NCBI RefSeq assembly: GCF_907165205.1
Contig: NC_058190.1
Location: 34,623,345-34,687,344, forward strand
DNA length: 64,000 bases
Reading direction: 5' to 3'
DNA from: Coccinella septempunctata
Taxonomy: Eukaryota; Arthropoda; Insecta; Coleoptera; Coccinellidae
Numbering within the stretch: the first letter of the stretch is position 1; each line of letters starts with the position of its first letter. Below are positions 1 to 9,805 of the stretch, piece after piece. Below the pieces are notes generated by a model, which saw nothing but the letters and a program-made list of their open reading frames with translations, was not told the origin of the DNA and searched no databases. The position numbers and the translations under genes were made by a program.

Positions 1-1742
1 ACCGTTCTAATCTGAAAATAGAATAACTTTTTGAAAATCACGAGTTCACTTATTATTTTCGAAGAACTATTGTTGAAGGTCAACATTTCAATTAAGAATT
101 ATTTTTAGGACATTAGAGTTGAATGTACAGAGTGTTCCATCTCAGACGAGCCACCCCCCGTATATTTCTTATCCCATAGTGGTTGGGAAAATTTCCCGAA
201 ACACTTCGAATGATTTTTTGGGGGACATCTTTTGACGTATATTTGAGGCTTGAACGATCAACCCCCTAAGACTGGGGCACTTCAACCTCTCAAAATTGAA
301 TGGGGAAGAGGATTTGAGTGATGCTTCATATGAAAGGTCTTGGAAGCCTTTTCACAACGGGTTCATATGAAAAAAGTAATTTTGATTAACCGTTTTCGCC
401 AAAAATCAATTTTTTACCTCAAATGAGCCACCTTGAATATTTTGGTTATTTTCACAATACACAAGCCCCTTTTTGATTAAGCTGTTTGTAAAAAGGGTAA
501 TTAATTATAATGATGATCACTTTGAACAATTTTTGTATTAATAACTTAAAACACTTATAGTTGTGGTTTTGAATTCGTTAAATTCTCGTGTAAGAAAAAT
601 TCAAAGATGAGACTTTTTTCTGTACCTACTTGGTACTCGTCTAAATGAGAAACATTATACAAACAAATTTAAAAGGTAATAAGACAGATTTGAAGTTGCT
701 ATTCTCATTGAATCAAATGTCCGTATTTTTTTGAACAAATGATTAAGTCATGAGAATAAATCATTTCCCAAAAAATCGCCTCTATAAAACATTCCAAGAT
801 TGCGGAGCTATACCAAATTCAGAGACAACTTTGTCTCTGGCCATAACCAAAAGTCAAGAATTTCAGGACTTCAATCAACAAACTCATCGGCGTAACTGAT
901 CATTGACATCAGATGAGTGAACAGTTCACTACAGAAAAATTTAGATCGATTTTATTGGTGTGTTTTCAAGTTACTTTCAATATCAAGGTATGTAATTTCT
1001 TTCTGTTGAATAGGCCTGGCTGTGTGCCACAATAGACCGCTCTGGTCACGGTGGATCCGACCGAGATGTCCAACAAACTTAATGTCTGTAATTTAGGAGT
1101 CCAGACAGAATAATTAGTCATATCAAAATGGCTATTGCAAGATTATGTTGTGTTCCAGAAGTTTTGGAACATTTAAAATCATGAAGGTCACATTGCATGC
1201 CACGATAGCTGCTCCTATTGAGAATGCTTGTCCCCAGTGTAACTTACTAACACCATGCAACTGTGACAACACAATGAACAGCTTATTACTTTTTTTGTAG
1301 GTGTTTTTCATTTCTCAGCAATTTAGAGGTGTTAGTCCTAGTAAAGAGGTATTCTCCATATTGCATTTCCCAGATATACAGTAATAGAAAACTTAATTAC
1401 ACTCTTTCCAAATTATATTGGAATAGTAAAAAATTTTGAAATAAATGCAAAGAAACTTGATGAGAATAAAAATTTATTTTTTGAGTATGACCCAATTTAC
1501 CCTCACAAAATGACAAACTTGATACAAGCAGTAATTATAATCTTGTCAGCTTTTCTTAGCAAATTTTCATATATCTATGAAAAATTCAGATTCACTTTTA
1601 CTACAGACATATTATCAATAAAAACTAAATGGCAAACAACTGTTCACTGAACATTGAACTCAGTGGTTAATTAATGTGAAATCCATAAAGATAGATACAA
1701 TTTAAGTTACTTGATCACAATTTTGGGTGAGGCATACCCAAA
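1..1742. other. Intergenic stretch, no gene recognised
   Basis: I see no supportable coding exon on either strand. Near 124 there is a TACAGAGTGTTCCATC sequence that resembles the TA-flanked ends of the mariner-type MITEs elsewhere in the window, but no matching opposite end is visible. A 20-bp palindrome at 820-839 is listed separately. The rest is AT-rich spacer downstream of the zinc-finger gene. Confidence 0.5.
820..839. repeat. Short CAGAGAC/GTCTCTG palindrome, possible old footprint
   Basis: The sequence reads CAGAGACAA, then CTTTGTCTCTG, an almost perfect 20-bp inverted repeat. It has the same ends as the footprint-like sequences at 6066-6084, 16493-16515 and 47173-47188. Its flanking octamers (ACCAAATT and GCCATAAC) agree at only about four of eight positions, so a target duplication is not demonstrable and it may be an old copy or chance. 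Confidence 0.35.
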
Positions 1743-3386
1743 TCATGTTACATTTGTATGGTTTGTTTTGAAATGATTTCTAAGGTACCTCTTTTGTTTG
1801 AATCTCAAACCACAGCTTGAACAAACATATGGCTTTTCTTCAGAATGCACAAGTTTATGACGTTTCAGCTCATACTTGATTCTGAAGCAACGCCCACAAA
1901 TATCACAAGGATATGGTTTTTGTCCTGTGTGCTTAGTGACATGGATTAACAAAGGGGGTTTTGTACGAAAACTTTGATCGCAATATTCACATTTGAATGG
2001 AAAATTATTTGAATGCGTTCGATTATGCACAAACAGAGAAGCCTTCTGCTTGAAGCTTTTATTACACAAAGCACAAACATAGGGTCTTTCATTTGTATGT
2101 ATCCTTCGATGTTCTTCTACATTCCTTTTTGTTGCAAACATTCGTCCACACAAATCACATGGAAAATTTTTAATTCTTTTATGGGTTTCTTTAAGATGTC
2201 GCACTAGTCCTTGGGATACTCGAAATTGCTTTCCACATAAGTCACACATGAATGGTCTTTCTCCAGTGTGGATGCGCATATGCCAAACATAAGTATAGGG
2301 AGAAAGTAAGCTTTTTCCGCATTCTTTACAGTTATAATAGATCCTATCACCAACAACAACCTTTGCTTCATCAATAATTTTAGGATCAATCTTGGTGCGA
2401 ATTGATTTCATTTTATCTTTCATAGGATTTTGGCACTTTTCTCCATCAGAATCATCTGAATATTTTTGATCAATATTACACCTCACTTTATCTGATTTGT
2501 ATGTTTCAGTACAAGTATCAAATTGTACAGAAAAGAAAGATTTATCTTCCTGATGTACTTCTTCCTTATATTTGGAAAATTCCAATGATTGCCGTGTGTT
2601 ATTACAAATACCAACTTCTTTGTCGCTAATTTCTCTCTCATATTTTAAATCTGATTCATTCGAAATGTTTTCTGGTATCTCATTTTCTGAATCTTGGGGG
2701 AATGCTTGTAGACTTGTGGGAGCTGATAATTGTATATCCCTGAAACAAATTTATTGTTTGAATGAGATTCGTTTAAAGATATTGAAAAAAATCTGATTTA
2801 TCAAGTCTACATCATTCCACCAATCTATTAAGCCTTTATAAGGTTAGAAATTTGTTAAAAATCATATTCCATTTCAAGTTATAGATTATGTTCAGTGAGT
2901 ACTATTAGAGGTATGTATAAGAGCGTAAAACAAAGTATTCAATTCTGGGTACAAAAAACAAGTGGGATCCTTAAATGAAACAAATCTTTGGCTTGGCCAA
3001 CTGCAAGCACTTTTGAACAGAATTGAATGACTAATGAAATAATCGCACAAATTTATGGAACCTCACCTCTTCTCAGAATCGTCATTGATTGATACAGTTG
3101 TGGCTGTGGAGTTGGACACTGTTTGATTTGTTTCCAATACCTTTAGTACAAAATTATGCCAAGAAACAATCAGCTTTACACACTCCATACAGCATTCAAA
3201 AGATGTATTCGTAGATTCTATTAATTTAATAGGTATATGCAATTCAATTTTGTTGTATAATTCATTTTTTAATCCTTCCTCTGAATTGATATTGATCAGT
3301 TTCAAGTCTTGCCTTCCACAAAGTCTACAAATTCCATTTGAATTTCGTGTTTTGTTCTGAAATACTTGAATATTCTCCGCATTCAT
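1743..3386 (-). CDS. ZAD-domain C2H2 zinc-finger protein, two exons
   Basis: This is a probable sequence-specific DNA-binding nuclear protein of the insect ZAD-ZNF class, in which the N-terminal zinc-associated domain mediates dimerisation. Exon 1 is 3386-3067 and exon 2 is 2739-1743. The donor AG|GTGAGG and acceptor TTTCAG|GG join in frame to give about 438 residues. The ZAD spans roughly residues 18-75, with CRLC and later CCMEC supplying the paired cysteines. After an acidic, low-complexity linker come seven C2H2 fingers, starting with CKECGKSLL and ending with CSSCGLRF...H. Several are joined by TGERP/TGQKP-type linkers. The ATG at 3386 sets the ZAD in frame and is the first in that frame. 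A P-type transposon begins about 75 bp upstream, so the native promoter has probably been displaced or modified. The class is certain; the orthologue is not, because ZAD-ZNF genes expand by lineage. Confidence 0.9.
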
Positions 3387-4005
3387 TTCATGTATTTCAT
3401 TACAAAACGATTTTTTTCAAATCTGTGTTCATTTGTTGTCTACCACTCCGTTACAGAGACTCATTGAACTCTATGGGAACTGGAATGGCATCGCGATACA
3501 GGCAAAATGAGGAAGAGTGAAAGGGAAGAAGTAGAGCAACCTTTCTCTCTCGCACGCCGTTGCTATTAGCAACGTAAACATTTCAATGTGCGGGAATGAA
3601 AGAATGAACTATTCGAACTGAAAATATTTGAAGGTTTGATACTGATTGGAAAAATTCACTTCTTTCTCTATTCCCAAATTGTTCAAATCTTTCAACGAGT
3701 CGGTTCGTACTAAAAATAATTAATCATTAGTTTGTCATTCTAATCGAAATTTCTAAAAATTTTGCACTTTTTTTAGTGATTTATGATGTTAATCATAATT
3801 TCTTGAATTTCGGGAACGAAATTTTTAATAATCAACCTTGCAGCCTTGATGAATTAATAAAATAGAAGCTTTAGAGTAATTTGAATATAAATATTAATTA
3901 TAATCTTGAGGCAAGAATATAGGAAATGATCTTCTGAAAAGCCTCGGATAAAGCTTTGGAATCATATGAAAAGCAGTGTCAGCAAAGACAGAGTTGTTTC
4001 TGGAG

Positions 4006-4023
4006 CAGAGACAGTCGTCTCTG
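4006..4023. repeat. CAGAGAC...GTCTCTG palindrome inside the P-type element
   Basis: An 18-bp palindrome, CAGAGACAGTCGTCTCTG, lies inside the P-type element. It has the same ends as the footprint-like palindromes elsewhere, but the octamers directly flanking it do not match. A slightly larger 7-bp repeat GTGTCAG lies on either side (near 3977 and 4024), leaving open a larger scar of about 42 bp. Confidence 0.3.
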
Positions 4024-4251
4024 GTGTCAGTGCGAGAGATTTTAAATATTCCAAATAGTTCAATATATAAAAGGAATCATATCAAAAAGTAAAGAACAAA
4101 ATTGCTGAAATATTTTTATTTAACATAATTGGGACAAAAATGTTACATTTGCTTAACAATTATTAAATAAAATTAATTTAGTCATTTTCTGACGAATAGT
4201 AGAGGATCTCCATGAAGTTCATCATTCATTAATTTTGATTGATGGAACATT

Positions 4252-4668
4252 CTACACTAGCCCTAGTGCACTCTTCATGTTCGAAATAAATCCTAAAGCG
4301 AATGTCTTTCGATAGTGAAAAAGAATGTTGGTATCATCAATTTCCAATGATTCTAAATATTCTATAGTTTCACTGAAAATTTCCTGAACATACCTCAGGG
4401 AAAAAGATCTAATTGGAGCTTTAAACCCTCTCCGGAACAGATTTCTAGAATTAAGAATGTCAAACACTCTATCAATTTTTCTAATGAATTCAACGGTAGC
4501 GGCACTATCTTCGAATTGTAAGTTCTTACATTTGTTATCAAGAAATTCCATAGCATCTGCTACCCCATTACTCATTGTTTGAGTAGCTAATCTGACATTC
4601 ATAATTCTATTTTTATAATTGATAATGATATGCTGAGATGAGAGGGAATTAGCCAACCTTAGACCTTA
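4252..4668 (-). pseudogene. P-element-type (THAP9-like) transposase fragment
   Basis: The open segment begins after a stop just upstream and reads GLRLANSLSSQHI, then NYKNRIMNVRLATQTMSNGV, a Phe-Ile-Arg-Lys-Ile-Asp-Arg segment, and ILNSRNLFRRGFKAPI. This pattern is characteristic of the central region of P-element and THAP9-type transposases. Neither the N-terminal THAP domain nor the complete RNase H-like catalytic domain is readable around it, and no initiator ATG fits, so it is a relic and not a working enzyme. It lies inside the inverted-repeat-bounded element at 3462-5377, which agrees with the family assignment. Confidence 0.8.
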
Positions 4669-5786
4669 TTTCTACGGATACCAATTTTTCCTTCCTGTAG
4701 CTTTGGTCCAAAGTTGTAAAGTAAAAGGTTTTCGGAGAGGGAACCTAAAAAAATGAAAAACATAAGGCATAATTCCTAATTATTTACTGCTTCTCTCCTT
4801 TTGTGGATTCTCACTTCTGTAAAACTGTTCAGGATGGATTGGTTTATGTGATACCAACACTTCACAGAAAAAATATTATATTATATTTATGTCCCCTGCA
4901 TTATGGCATCCGTTTCCAACACAATACTGGACCATTGTTGTTATGAAATTCTTCTTATTCAAAATGTTTTTTGTTACTGCAAAAACCACTTTTGTCACTC
5001 TGGGAAACACATAGACTTAAAAAACACTCATCAAAAAACTATATTTAAGCTTTGAAAAAGCACAAGAAATTCTGTTCAACAGCTAACTTGACTTGATATA
5101 TAGACATTTTTCGAGTTTCTTAGGAATGTAAATCGGAAGTATATGGCTTCTAAACAATTTTTCACCATGATTTTTACTAAAATACTGACAAAAAGACATT
5201 AAACAATGTGATTTAAAATTTATCTACGAAAATGACATTTAAATTTAGGTTATAATAGTGTAAACAAAAACACGCTAGAGAGAGAAAGGTTGCTCTACTT
5301 CTTCCCTCTCTCTCGGTCACAATTTTCGACGAATTTTGCTACCTACGAAGCCATTCCAGTTCCCATAGAGTTCAATGCAGAGACTCTTTCCCTTTCTCTA
5401 TGCTCCGTTATCAATCATGTCAACACCACAGAACACTAATATAACAACAACACACTTATGTCAACTGTGGTCATAGACAAAGAAATATGGTCATAGATTA
5501 TAAAAACCGCGTTCGGCAATTACCTAGGACCGATCAGATTGCTCTGTATCGTTGGTTTATGACATCTGATAGTTTGCGTGGTGGGGCTGGCGGTACGGAG
5601 GAGTTGAAAATGGTAAAAAAAAATTAGAGCGTGTCATTGGACCCAAAGGAAGCTTCTTTTCAAGAGTAGCAGCGGTCGTGCGGTGTTTTGCAAATGCAAA
5701 AAAATCGTTACTTGTACATACTCGAGCGTGTCAGATTTTCATACAGATGATGGTTAATCTCGGTAATCAGGGGTAGTTTTCTTACC

Positions 5787-6053
5787 TCGGGTTACATAAA
5801 GCGTGATCACGGAATCAACTCTTGATTGACCAACAGACGTTAATTTGTTTTCAATCGATAATTCAGTCATGATCATTCAGAATATCATTCTTGCATCAAA
5901 TTATGATGTTTATACATCCATTAAATAATTCTCAATTGCTACTTGTTCCATATTATATATTCAGCAATGAAAAGGTTTCAGTGATTTCGTTTTAGAAATC
6001 AAGTGACTGTCCCAATCGTTGATCGCACAATCAAAGTTTTATGAAACCCGCCG
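5787..6053 (-). repeat. Short MITE, copy 1 (GGTTTCATAAA-type ends)
   Basis: Read on the minus strand this roughly 265-bp unit starts CGGGTTTCATAAAACTTTG and runs through ACGAAATCACTGAAACC and GACTGAATTATCGATTG. The same order of sequences occurs on the plus strand at 24046-24303. The ends are inverted (GGGTTTCATAAA against TTTATGTAACCC). Two diverged copies of one family in opposite orientation 18 kb apart identify it as a dispersed non-autonomous element; the superfamily is not clear. Confidence 0.75.
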
Positions 6054-6057
6054 TTAA

Positions 6058-6092
6058 TCTGACAGCAGAGACCCTTTCTCTATGTCTGACAG
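6058..6092. repeat. 19-bp footprint between perfect 8-bp direct repeats
   Basis: TCTGACAG at 6058-6065 is repeated exactly at 6085-6092. The 19 bp between (6066-6084) begin CAGAGAC and end CCTTTCTCTATG. These are the same two ends as the 25-bp sequence between CTCCGTTA repeats at 3446-5410, with six fewer bases at the junction. Variable junction length between constant ends is what imprecise joining after cut-and-paste excision would leave. Confidence 0.6.
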
Positions 6093-6492
6093 TTTGAAGA
6101 TGACAACCATAGATAACAACAAGGAATTTTTTTATATCTCCCTTCCTGTACCTCTAATTGTTTCTGTATTCATCATTAAAGTTGTAGATAATAAAATTTT
6201 ATACAACTTTTGTCTGAAGCAATTTTAGAGTAGTTTAAGAAGGCTGTGGTTCGACCCATATGAGAGCGAGGGTGTTCCTGCACCGTTTGGGAAAATTATA
6301 CTCTTTGCGACTTGATTGCATGCGGGAAAAAGGTTGAACAGGCAAAATTTAAGAGTGATCCCTTAGTGCACAGGAAATGCAAATACCATTTATCTATATT
6401 TCCTATACAAAAATTTATCCTATCACAAATTTCACGTGGCAGCGAATCTAAGCAATAGGTACAAGACAATTTCTGATTTTATCCTTCTTGCT

Positions 6493-7497
6493 TTATTTTA
6501 TTATTACTATATTCGAGGTTCTAATAATGTGATTCAATAGGAGAAATATGTATAAACAATGTTTCATAAATGCCGCGGAAACTAAATTTCCGGAATTATT
6601 TTGATGCGACCGATCGATCCTTGATCGACCTCCAAATTCTTTTCCACACAAGTGTTGGAACTTCCGTAAATTTTTTAAATCTTCTTTGTTGTCTAAATAC
6701 CACTGAATTCTAAAACACAGTGTCCAATCTATTCTGGTATAATAAAAAGGAGAGACCTGCTCGCACTGCTCAGAAAAATTGAATTTATGGGATATTAGAC
6801 CAACTACTTTTCCACCGCACATCAGAGCTGCTCCATAAAAACCTCTACACACTTCGTGTCTATTCGAAGCATCAAAGCTGCAAGTGAGGGTAAGATCCTT
6901 CGATCTTCTCGAGTACAGCATATTTGTAATATCAGCACAGTTTCCTAAGTCTTTTACGGTTGCTGGAAAGCATTCCAGTTCAGAATTCGGTTGTTCTTGT
7001 TCATAATGATACCACCGTCCCATAACCATTCCTTTAGTACATACTTCATAAAAATCTTCGTTCAGTTTGAATTCCTCTATAAATGGCGCTACCTCGAATG
7101 GTGATAATTTATTATTCAACACCACGATCGCTGCGTTGTTTTCGATGTAGTATTCCTTTTTCACATAGTTCGGATGTATGACGCAATAACTGGCTGCTAT
7201 TATGGTTGACTGTTCTTCACCGTTCAAAAGTTCATAATGGTGTACTACCCGGACGTGCGAATTGGGTCCAGTTCTACTACAGTTCAATTTTTCTATACAA
7301 CATAATGCTGTAGTAAGAATAGCGTTTTCGGCCATAATTACGCCATTACACGCATGTTTGCCATCACGTAGAATGGACACCATCCAAAGATTTCCCGACT
7401 TATTCTTGCACGTTTCAACATTCAACGCGCGCTCCTGTCGTATCGGATTAATTTTTACCAGTAAAGATTGGCATAATAGGAATATTAATAAAAACAT
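6493..7497 (-). CDS. Secreted serine protease homologue lacking the catalytic triad
   Basis: The single-exon, 334-residue protein has a trypsin-like (S1) fold but should not be a protease. A hydrophobic signal segment occupies about residues 1-14. The catalytic histidine motif TAAHC is ILTTALCC, with Leu at about residue 65. The Asp motif NDIA is NNAA, with Asn at about 121. The serine motif GDSGGP reads GFYGAA, with Tyr at about 221. Flanking cysteines such as CRGFYGAALMC are retained, so the fold is probably intact. The C-terminus carries a 20-residue hydrophobic stretch after FMKHC that could be a membrane or GPI-anchor signal. The ATG at 7497 directly precedes the signal sequence. Insect homologues of this kind act as cofactors or binding proteins in immunity, clotting or reproduction; which applies here is unknown. 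Confidence 0.85.
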   Translation of the reverse strand: MFLLIFLLCQSLLVKINPIRQERALNVETCKNKSGNLWMVSILRDGKHACNGVIMAENAILTTALCCIEKLNCSRTGPNSHVRVVHHYELLNGEEQSTIIAASYCVIHPNYVKKEYYIENNAAIVVLNNKLSPFEVAPFIEEFKLNEDFYEVCTKGMVMGRWYHYEQEQPNSELECFPATVKDLGNCADITNMLYSRRSKDLTLTCSFDASNRHEVCRGFYGAALMCGGKVVGLISHKFNFSEQCEQVSPFYYTRIDWTLCFRIQWYLDNKEDLKNLRKFQHLCGKEFGGRSRIDRSHQNNSGNLVSAAFMKHCLYIFLLLNHIIRTSNIVIIK

Positions 7498-7838
7498 TCT
7501 TCGTGTTCTGAGATGTCATTTTCACTTCATCTGTCTCCCGATTCATCAAAATTGAGCCACGTGCTGTGGAAAACGAAATCAATTTTTCTGTGACTATTGC
7601 AGAAGAAATATTTTTCATTTGGCCGATGAGGGTTAGTTTTCACGAAGCATTTGGCAACATTAACACCTGGAACGGACCAAATTTTCAATAATAAGTATCA
7701 TTATTCGGAGAAAAATAAGAACAATGCTGACGAAAAATCATATATATCTTACCCTTTAGAACATACCACCATAGCTGTCACGACACCATGGGGTCGAGGA
7801 ATAGAGAATTGTTTATTTGACCATGATTACGTCAAAAT

Positions 7839-8556
7839 AGAGAGTTGAAGTGCAGCCATGAACGTAAACGTTAACGTTATAATTGACATCTACGCATGCT
7901 CATTCGTCCGTTTTTAACGTTAACGTTAGCGTCAGCTTTACGGCCTACGTAAACTAGCGGTCTCCCACGTATACCTTAAACATCGACGTACGTTAACCGA
8001 ACGTTAAACGAGTAGCACCGATGACTTGCGAATGGCCGAATTTTGATTGTTAAATGCAATTCTCGATAACCTCAAACTGTCATTGTTTACATTTCCTGTG
8101 TATTTTCTCATAATGAACGAAAATTATAGGAAATCAGCAGTGATTTGAAAGTTATCAAATGGATTAAGTAAAATTACTGTGTTATCAGATTACATTCAGT
8201 ACATAAGGAAATGGCTGAAACTATATACACTGCAATTCTCATGTCTCTAACACTTGAACATTTCATTGATAATAAAATACTTCCAAGCTGAAAATTCTCT
8301 TTATTAGGCATATAAATCATTAGAACATCAATATTTCAAATGTTATTCCAGCTGTCGATGCTCAATATTAGATAAAAGAGAGTTCACGCGAAACGAAAGC
8401 AAAATCAAATTGATAGGTTATGTTTAACGTCTGACGTTTCATGATGGCAGCACTTCAACTCAAATTTCATCACAACACGTAAACGTTATATCTGACGTTA
8501 TTTCTCACGTTAACGTTTACGTTCAGGCTAACGTTCTGTGCGCACTTCAACTCTCT
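7839..8556. mobile_element. MITE with AGAGAGTTGAAGTGC ends
   Basis: Perfect 15-bp terminal inverted repeats lie at 7839-7853 and 8542-8556. The trinucleotide AAT flanks both sides (7836-7838 and 8557-8559), a plausible 3-bp target duplication. Just inside each end are clusters of the palindromic hexamer AACGTT (for example ACGTAAACGTTAACGTTA near 7863 and the inverse near 8500). No transposase reading frame is present. A 3-bp duplication would suit PIF/Harbinger, but the ends are not diagnostic. The right edge directly abuts the first recognisable sequence of the non-LTR element. Confidence 0.75.
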
Positions 8557-9703
8557 AATATCTGCGTCGAACTATAATGGTTGACTTCCGGAGTGTTTTC
8601 GAGATAGAGGGCTTCATCTGCTTCATCATTGTCATACAGCTTCGTTATGGCGAAAGAAATACTGGGCACAGAACGCTCCCGAAAATCCCCAAACTGGTTC
8701 GTGGACTGCGAAATTCATATCGCAACTCTTTTGGAGGTAAAACACAAAGCGATGAAAACAGCAATTAGCAAGCCTGGGGATGTTGCAGCCCAAAAAAGTC
8801 TTATGAACATAAAACGCGAGGTCGGTCAAGAAATAAGAAAAATCAAGGATAGCTGGTGGAAAGAAAAAGCTAGGAAAATACAAGCTTGCGAAATCTCAAT
8901 ATCGGAAATCATAAGTGCGATAAAAAATATGAAAAATGATAAGTCACCTGGTCTAGACGGCATTCCAGCGGAGATATTCAAAGCCCTGGATGCAGACATT
9001 GTCAATAGTCTCCTAACACTATTCTGCAAGATCTGGGAACAAGGAGATGCGCCACAAGACTTCAGAGACGCTTTAGTTATCAACCTCTATAAGAACAAAG
9101 GCGATACGTCAAATTGCAACAATTACAGGAGCATATCGTTGCTTAGTGTGGCCGGTGAAATTCTCTCGAAGATTATGGCTAATTGTCTGATGCCACTCTT
9201 AGAAAAGCTACTACCTGAATACCAGTGCGGCTTTCGACCAAATCGAGGTATGCTGGACCTATTTTTTACCCTGCGACAGCTGTAAGAGAAGGTCCGTGAA
9301 CAACAATCAAGGATATATACAGCCTACATCGATTTAAGTAAGGTGAATCGGAGAGCGCTATGGAAAATTATGGGACGCCTTGGAGTACCCGAAAAATTCT
9401 TAGCTGTGTAAAAGCTACCATATAATAATACAAACAACACCGCTAGAATACAGCATAACGGCTCTACAACCGACCATTTCTTAACTTTCTGGAATAAAAC
9501 AAGGATGCGTGTTATCGCCTTTAGGTACTGTTTAATATTTTTGCCATAGCTGTCTCGATAATTGCTGACATGAGTATGCCTGTAAGAGGTGTTGGAATAA
9601 GATTCAGGTTTGATGGAGGCCTATATTTAACCTGAAGCGCCTCAGAGCAAAACCCCGTACAAAGTTTATCACGGAACTTCAATATGCAGACGACTGCACA
9701 CTT

Positions 9704-9760
9704 CATTCATTCATTGCTGTATCCCGTTACCGGGAATAAATCTACAAAAAGAAGAAGAAG

Positions 9761-9805
<45 letters not shown>

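Larger units (their letters stand above)
3462..5377. mobile_element. P-superfamily DNA transposon, degenerate
   Basis: The element is bounded by perfect 28-bp terminal inverted repeats at 3462-3489 and 5350-5377, beginning CATTGAACTCTATGG. It is flanked by a perfect 8-bp target duplication CAGAGACT at 3454-3461 and 5378-5385. A subterminal inverted block (GGGAAGAAGTAGAGCAACC near 3523 and its complement near 5288) adds to the symmetry. The 8-bp duplication, CA-initial ends and internal transposase remnant (4252-4668) all point to the P superfamily. At 1.9 kb it is too short for an autonomous P element, and the remaining coding sequence covers only an internal part of the transposase. Insertion lies in the immediate 5' flank of the ZAD zinc-finger gene, and P elements are known to favour promoters. 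Confidence 0.9.
3446..5410. repeat. Outer 8-bp target duplication with 25-bp footprint, later split by a P-type element
   Basis: CTCCGTTA occurs at 3446-3453 and again at 5403-5410. With the inner transposon (3462-5377) and its own target duplication removed, the sequence between these octamers collapses to 25 bp, beginning CAGAGACTC and ending CCTTTCTCTATG. A 19-bp sequence with the same two ends lies between another perfect octamer duplication at 6058-6092. The simplest reading is the excision scar of a transposon that makes 8-bp duplications, into which a P-type element later inserted. Confidence 0.6.
5411..6492. other. Intergenic spacer with MITE and footprint
   Basis: No gene is recognised between the P-type element and the protease homologue. 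The stretch holds a MITE copy (5787-6053) and a 19-bp footprint-like insertion (6066-6084), both listed separately. The remainder is AT-rich and shows no supportable coding or RNA feature. Confidence 0.5.

Noticed and set aside
5465..5494. GGTCATAGA repeated around CAAAGAAATAT
   Set aside because: The repeat is 9 bp and the inner sequence is not palindromic and lacks the footprint ends, so I did not add it to that family.
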